Source: Microbacterium sp. H83 (GTDB taxonomy: Bacteria > Actinomycetota > Actinomycetes > Actinomycetales > Microbacteriaceae). Taken from it: a stretch of DNA of 64,000 nt. A program made the translations under genes and the position numbers. Of the stretch, positions 61,543 through 64,000 are shown one piece after another. The notes beneath the pieces are model-generated. The model ran no database searches, was not told where the DNA came from, and worked only from the letters and a program-made list of their open reading frames with translations. Position 1 is the stretch's first letter. Every line of letters begins with the position of its first letter. Where the stretch lies: positions 1 to 64,000 of the forward strand of contig NZ_LWCU01000007.1 of the NCBI RefSeq assembly GCF_001650405.1, given 5' to 3'.

Positions 61543-62660
61543 GGGTACACGACCTCCGTCCAGACGATCGTCTGATGTTGCGCGGCCCAGGCGCCGTCGC
61601 TCGTCTCTGCCTCCAGCATTGCTTCGTACACGATAGGCATGTGTGCTCCGCCTGTCCCAGGGATCCTCGTAGCGGAGTCGCTGGTGGTGTCGTTGTTGAT
61701 GACGTACGTGGTCGACACCCCTCCATCAGTCTGTGGAGTGCCCGCGTACACCGTGAGATCGTACGAACCCAGGAACGATTGGGGCAGGTTCTGCCAGGAA
61801 AGCAGGGCGCCCGGAATCTCACCAGTCATGACGCTCGCGCTCGCGTAAAGGAGGTCCTTGATCAGTACGAAGCCATCGTTGCTGATGATTCGGTCATACT
61901 CGACCCCGGCATCGCCCTCACGAAGACGGGCTTCGCGCAGATCGGACAGCACTCGATCCCGCACAGCCTCAATGTGCTCGCTTTTCATCAACATGGCCAC
62001 GAACGGATCATCCGGCCCGAGCACCAGCCCTCGAGGTCCGTCGCCGGTACGAAACCACTCGAAGAGGTCCATGACCCGAGCATTTGCGCGGTCTCGAGAC
62101 GCACTTACGGTCGGTTCTGCGGTGCAGCCGATGCCACCCCACGCCGAGGACGAGAGCCGTGCGAGGCTGCTCGCCAACGCGGCATCCGCGACCCGCCGTC
62201 GCTGAGCAAGCTCTGCCAGCCCCTCCGCGGCCGCTTTCGAATCGGCCATGGCCCGTTGCTCGGCCTGGAACCGATGCTCGAGGCCTTCCGCATCGTTGTC
62301 GAACAGCACACCGTTACGCACTCCGTCGAGGATCAGGGCGGCGGCGGCGAGGTCCTCCTTCAGAGGCTCAGCACTCCTCGCGATCTCGGCGACAGCATCG
62401 CCGTACTCGATCATGGCCTTGCGCGCGGCATCCATCGCCTCGCTCGAGCCCTCGAGGTCGCGGCGGAGCCTCGCCGCTCGACCGCGAAAAGCATCGGCGC
62501 TCTCGCCGGTCCACGTCGCGTCGAGATCGCGCAGGATCGTGGTCACCGCCGACTGCGCATCAGACAGATCGGAGTACTGTTGCTCCGCCCAGAGCCGGGC
62601 AGCGTCGCACGAGGCGAGGTCGCCTGAGCCCGGATCGAACTCGGTCCAGTTCGCCGGCAT
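61539..62660 (-). CDS. WXG/LXG-like protein with unknown C-terminal domain
   Basis: 373 residues. The first ~190 form long helices with a WXG100-type turn (Trp50-Thr-Gly52 in DLDATWTGESADAF), as in ESX/type VII secretion substrates. From about residue 200 a separate domain follows (LFEWFRTGDGPRGLVLGPDDP, then the beta-rich FLGSYDLTVYAGTPQTDGG and YVINNDTTSDSATRIPG). It matches no domain I recognise. ATG 62660 overlaps the upstream small gene by one base. No signal peptide, consistent with type VII export. Type VII machinery is not in this window. Confidence 0.8.
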   Translation of the reverse strand: MPANWTEFDPGSGDLASCDAARLWAEQQYSDLSDAQSAVTTILRDLDATWTGESADAFRGRAARLRRDLEGSSEAMDAARKAMIEYGDAVAEIARSAEPLKEDLAAAALILDGVRNGVLFDNDAEGLEHRFQAEQRAMADSKAAAEGLAELAQRRRVADAALASSLARLSSSAWGGIGCTAEPTVSASRDRANARVMDLFEWFRTGDGPRGLVLGPDDPFVAMLMKSEHIEAVRDRVLSDLREARLREGDAGVEYDRIISNDGFVLIKDLLYASASVMTGEIPGALLSWQNLPQSFLGSYDLTVYAGTPQTDGGVSTTYVINNDTTSDSATRIPGTGGAHMPIVYEAMLEAETSDGAWAAQHQTIVWTEVVYP

Positions 62661-62952
62661 CACTCGTCCAGAGCGTCGACGAAAGTGGCGAGAGCGGCGA
62701 CGAGTGCTTCCTCGGTCGCGAGGAAGCACTCGTGGTGTCGTCGACTCCGATCGACAGTCCGTGCACCGCCTGCTCGAAAAACGAGACAGCGTCTCCCCAT
62801 CCCTCGGCGAACATCAGCGCGGCCGAGACGACCAGGTCGCTGCGCATCGGAGACAGGTCGAGCCCTGACGGGTCACCGCCGACCGACAGCCCGCCGAGCG
62901 CCGCCGACATGCCTTTCATGCCGCCGAAGTCCATGTGGATGCCTGAATGCAC
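62660..62952 (-). pseudogene. Small helical partner gene, frameshifted
   Basis: Starts at GTG 62952 after GGGGGG and reads HSGIHMDFGGMKGMSAALGG then a helical stretch (AALMFAEGWGDAVSFFEQAVHGLSIGVDD). A different frame then supplies the expected ending EEALVAALATFVDALDE with its stop overlapping the next ATG (TGATG). The total of 293 bases is not a multiple of three. The first frame instead continues for 101 bases into the next gene as Ser/Pro/Arg-rich sequence. A real frameshift or a sequencing error is likely, at the perfect palindrome 62701-62732. Confidence 0.65.
62701..62732. repeat. Perfect 14-bp palindrome at the frameshift
   Basis: CGAGTGCTTCCTCG (62701-62714) and CGAGGAAGCACTCG (62719-62732) flank a 4-base loop, GTCG, inside the small partner gene. 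Its position coincides with the change of reading frame. Confidence 0.9.
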
Positions 62953-63066
62953 GATTCCCCCCGGAAGGTCGTGCACCACCGTACGTCGTCATACGAGGGG
63001 ATTAAGACTGCATCCGTGTCGTATATCGGTGTTCCAGAATGGACTGGAGGCGCGGGAGATCCCGCC

Positions 63067-63642
63067 TCAGCTGTCGGTCTCCCGGGGCAGCACCGTCAGC
63101 ACCCGCTCGATGTGATCCCGGAACTCGGCCATGTAGCCGCGCAGGAAGTCGCGGGTCCCGGAGTCGGAGACCGTGCCGTCGGCGGAGTAGTGGTCGGGGG
63201 TGAAGTGGATGTACGCCTCGGGCGCGGTCATCTGCCGGGCGTTGCAGAAGCTCAGCACGCCGCGCAGGCTCTGCTGGGCGACTGCGGTGCCGATCTGCCC
63301 GACGGATGCGCCGATGACCGCGGCGGGGATGTGGTCGAACGAGTTCTCCCCCCACGGCCGGGACGCCCAGTCGATGGCGTTCTTCAGCCCTCCGGGGATC
63401 GACCGGTTGTACTCCGGGGTCACGAAGAGCACGGCATCCGCCGACGCGATGGCCTCCTTCAGGGCCACGGCCTCGGGCGGGTAGGCGTCGTCGTAGTCCT
63501 GGCTGTAGAGCGGCAGCTCCCGGATGGGGATCTCGAAGAACTCCAGCTCGTCCGGCGCCAGCCGGATGAGCGCTGTCGCCAGGATGCGATTGATCGATGT
63601 CGACGACAGGCTGCCGACGAAGTATCCGACTCGGTACGTCAT
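63067..63642 (-). CDS. NADPH-dependent FMN reductase
   Basis: A 191-residue flavodoxin-fold reductase of the NAD(P)H:quinone/azo/chromate reductase group. YFVGSLSSTSINRILATAL is the FMN-phosphate loop, and FVTPEYNRSIPGGLKNAIDWASRP the family signature with the flavin-contacting PEYN. ATG 63642 fits the conserved start; the reading frame extends further upstream without similarity. It uses NADPH to reduce FMN, quinones or similar acceptors. Confidence 0.93.
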   Translation of the reverse strand: MTYRVGYFVGSLSSTSINRILATALIRLAPDELEFFEIPIRELPLYSQDYDDAYPPEAVALKEAIASADAVLFVTPEYNRSIPGGLKNAIDWASRPWGENSFDHIPAAVIGASVGQIGTAVAQQSLRGVLSFCNARQMTAPEAYIHFTPDHYSADGTVSDSGTRDFLRGYMAEFRDHIERVLTVLPRETDS

Positions 63643-63798
63643 GTCCGCTCCCTCAGCTCTCGCCCCGGGCACGCCACCCGGGCATCTGGCTTCAGTCTCG
63701 TACCGAGAAGGCGGAGCGTCCACCCCTTCTCGGGTGACGACCGCTCACCTGCGCGTTGGGCGGGCAGACCTGCCGCTGCGTCGCTCGGAAGCGGGGAG

Positions 63799-64000
63799 CT
63801 ACTCCCGCTTCCTCGTCACGGCCCGTTGCAGCAGCACGAACACGAGCAGGATGCCACCGGTGATGATCGTCGTCATCTCGGGCGGGATGCCGCCGTCGCG
63901 GGTGATCAGAACATTCATCAGTCCGAGGACGAGCGCGCCCACGACCGAGCCGAGCACGTAGCCGTACGCGCCCGTCAGCACGGTGCCGCCGATGACGGCA
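63799..64000 (-). CDS. Sugar ABC transporter permease (RbsC-like), partial
   Basis: The C-terminal ~66 residues of a ribose/xylose-type ABC permease, cut by the window edge. AVIGGTVLTGAYGYVLGSVVGALVLGLMNVLI and the last helix TTIITGGILLVFVLLQRAV match the end of the BPD_transp_2 family (AraH/RbsC/XylH). The start lies beyond 64000. The remainder of a sugar importer operon is expected there. Confidence 0.85.
   Translation of the reverse strand, partial: AVIGGTVLTGAYGYVLGSVVGALVLGLMNVLITRDGGIPPEMTTIITGGILLVFVLLQRAVTRKRE

Noticed and set aside
62560-62952. Long version of the partner gene overlapping the WXG gene by about 100 bases
   Set aside because: The overlapping part is Ser/Pro/Arg-rich out-of-frame sequence, while the alternative frame gives a helical ending and a stop coupled to the next start. 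Kept only as a less likely alternative.

Overview
The window is about 64 kb of a high-GC actinobacterial chromosome. GC-rich third codon positions, many GTG starts, -10 boxes sitting six or seven bases before start codons, and very frequent GGATGCC/GGCATCC words all suggest a Microbacteriaceae relative, most likely Microbacterium. That identification rests on sequence style and gene content, not on a marker gene. I see no rRNA, tRNA, CRISPR array, transposase, integrase or phage gene.

Layout. 0-7.6 kb: a flavin oxidoreductase, a DUF559 endonuclease-like gene bracketed by two matching palindromes, pheA, pgm and a glycerate kinase. 6.6-11.2 kb: a LacI regulator and galTKE (Leloir pathway). 11.2-14.6 kb: ROK regulator, ChbG-type deacetylase and a sugar symporter. 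15-18.8 kb: Lrp regulator, DAO-type oxidase, cupin and a carboxylesterase. 18.9-25.9 kb: an orphan DNA methyltransferase coupled to lipoate ligase, DUF1684, an alpha/beta hydrolase, CutC, a MarR-MFS pair and a repeat-rich disordered protein. 26-33.8 kb: arginine/proline to glutamate (arginine hydrolase, RocD, PutA), with an XRE/membrane-protein operon between. 34-47 kb: a thioesterase, electron transfer flavoprotein EtfBA followed by a cytochrome b561-like protein, then branched-chain acyl-CoA catabolism (enoyl-CoA hydratase, MmsB, acyl-CoA dehydrogenase, MmsA, thiolase). 47.8-61 kb: L-arabinose/arabinoside use (araDBA, galM, two LacI regulators, an ABC importer and a GH127 beta-L-arabinofuranosidase). 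61-63 kb: a lower-GC three-gene operon shaped like a WXG/LXG effector module with a lipoprotein. The window ends in a truncated sugar ABC permease.

How the genes work together. GH127 and the importer should supply L-arabinose to AraA, AraB and AraD. GalM and GalTKE handle galactose and feed Pgm. The arginine hydrolase and RocD make glutamate semialdehyde, which PutA oxidises. Acyl-CoA dehydrogenase would pass electrons to EtfBA and, as inferred from the operon, through the b-type cytochrome to the quinone pool.

The most unusual signals are mobile-looking palindromic DNA. A family of about 90-bp elements with inverted ends (core TTCAGCA) occurs four times. Three copies are intergenic and one lies in frame inside the DNA methyltransferase gene. 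A second palindrome occurs three times, in frame and exactly 83 residues apart, in the N-terminal extension of the cytochrome b gene. A third palindrome type flanks the DUF559 gene on both sides.
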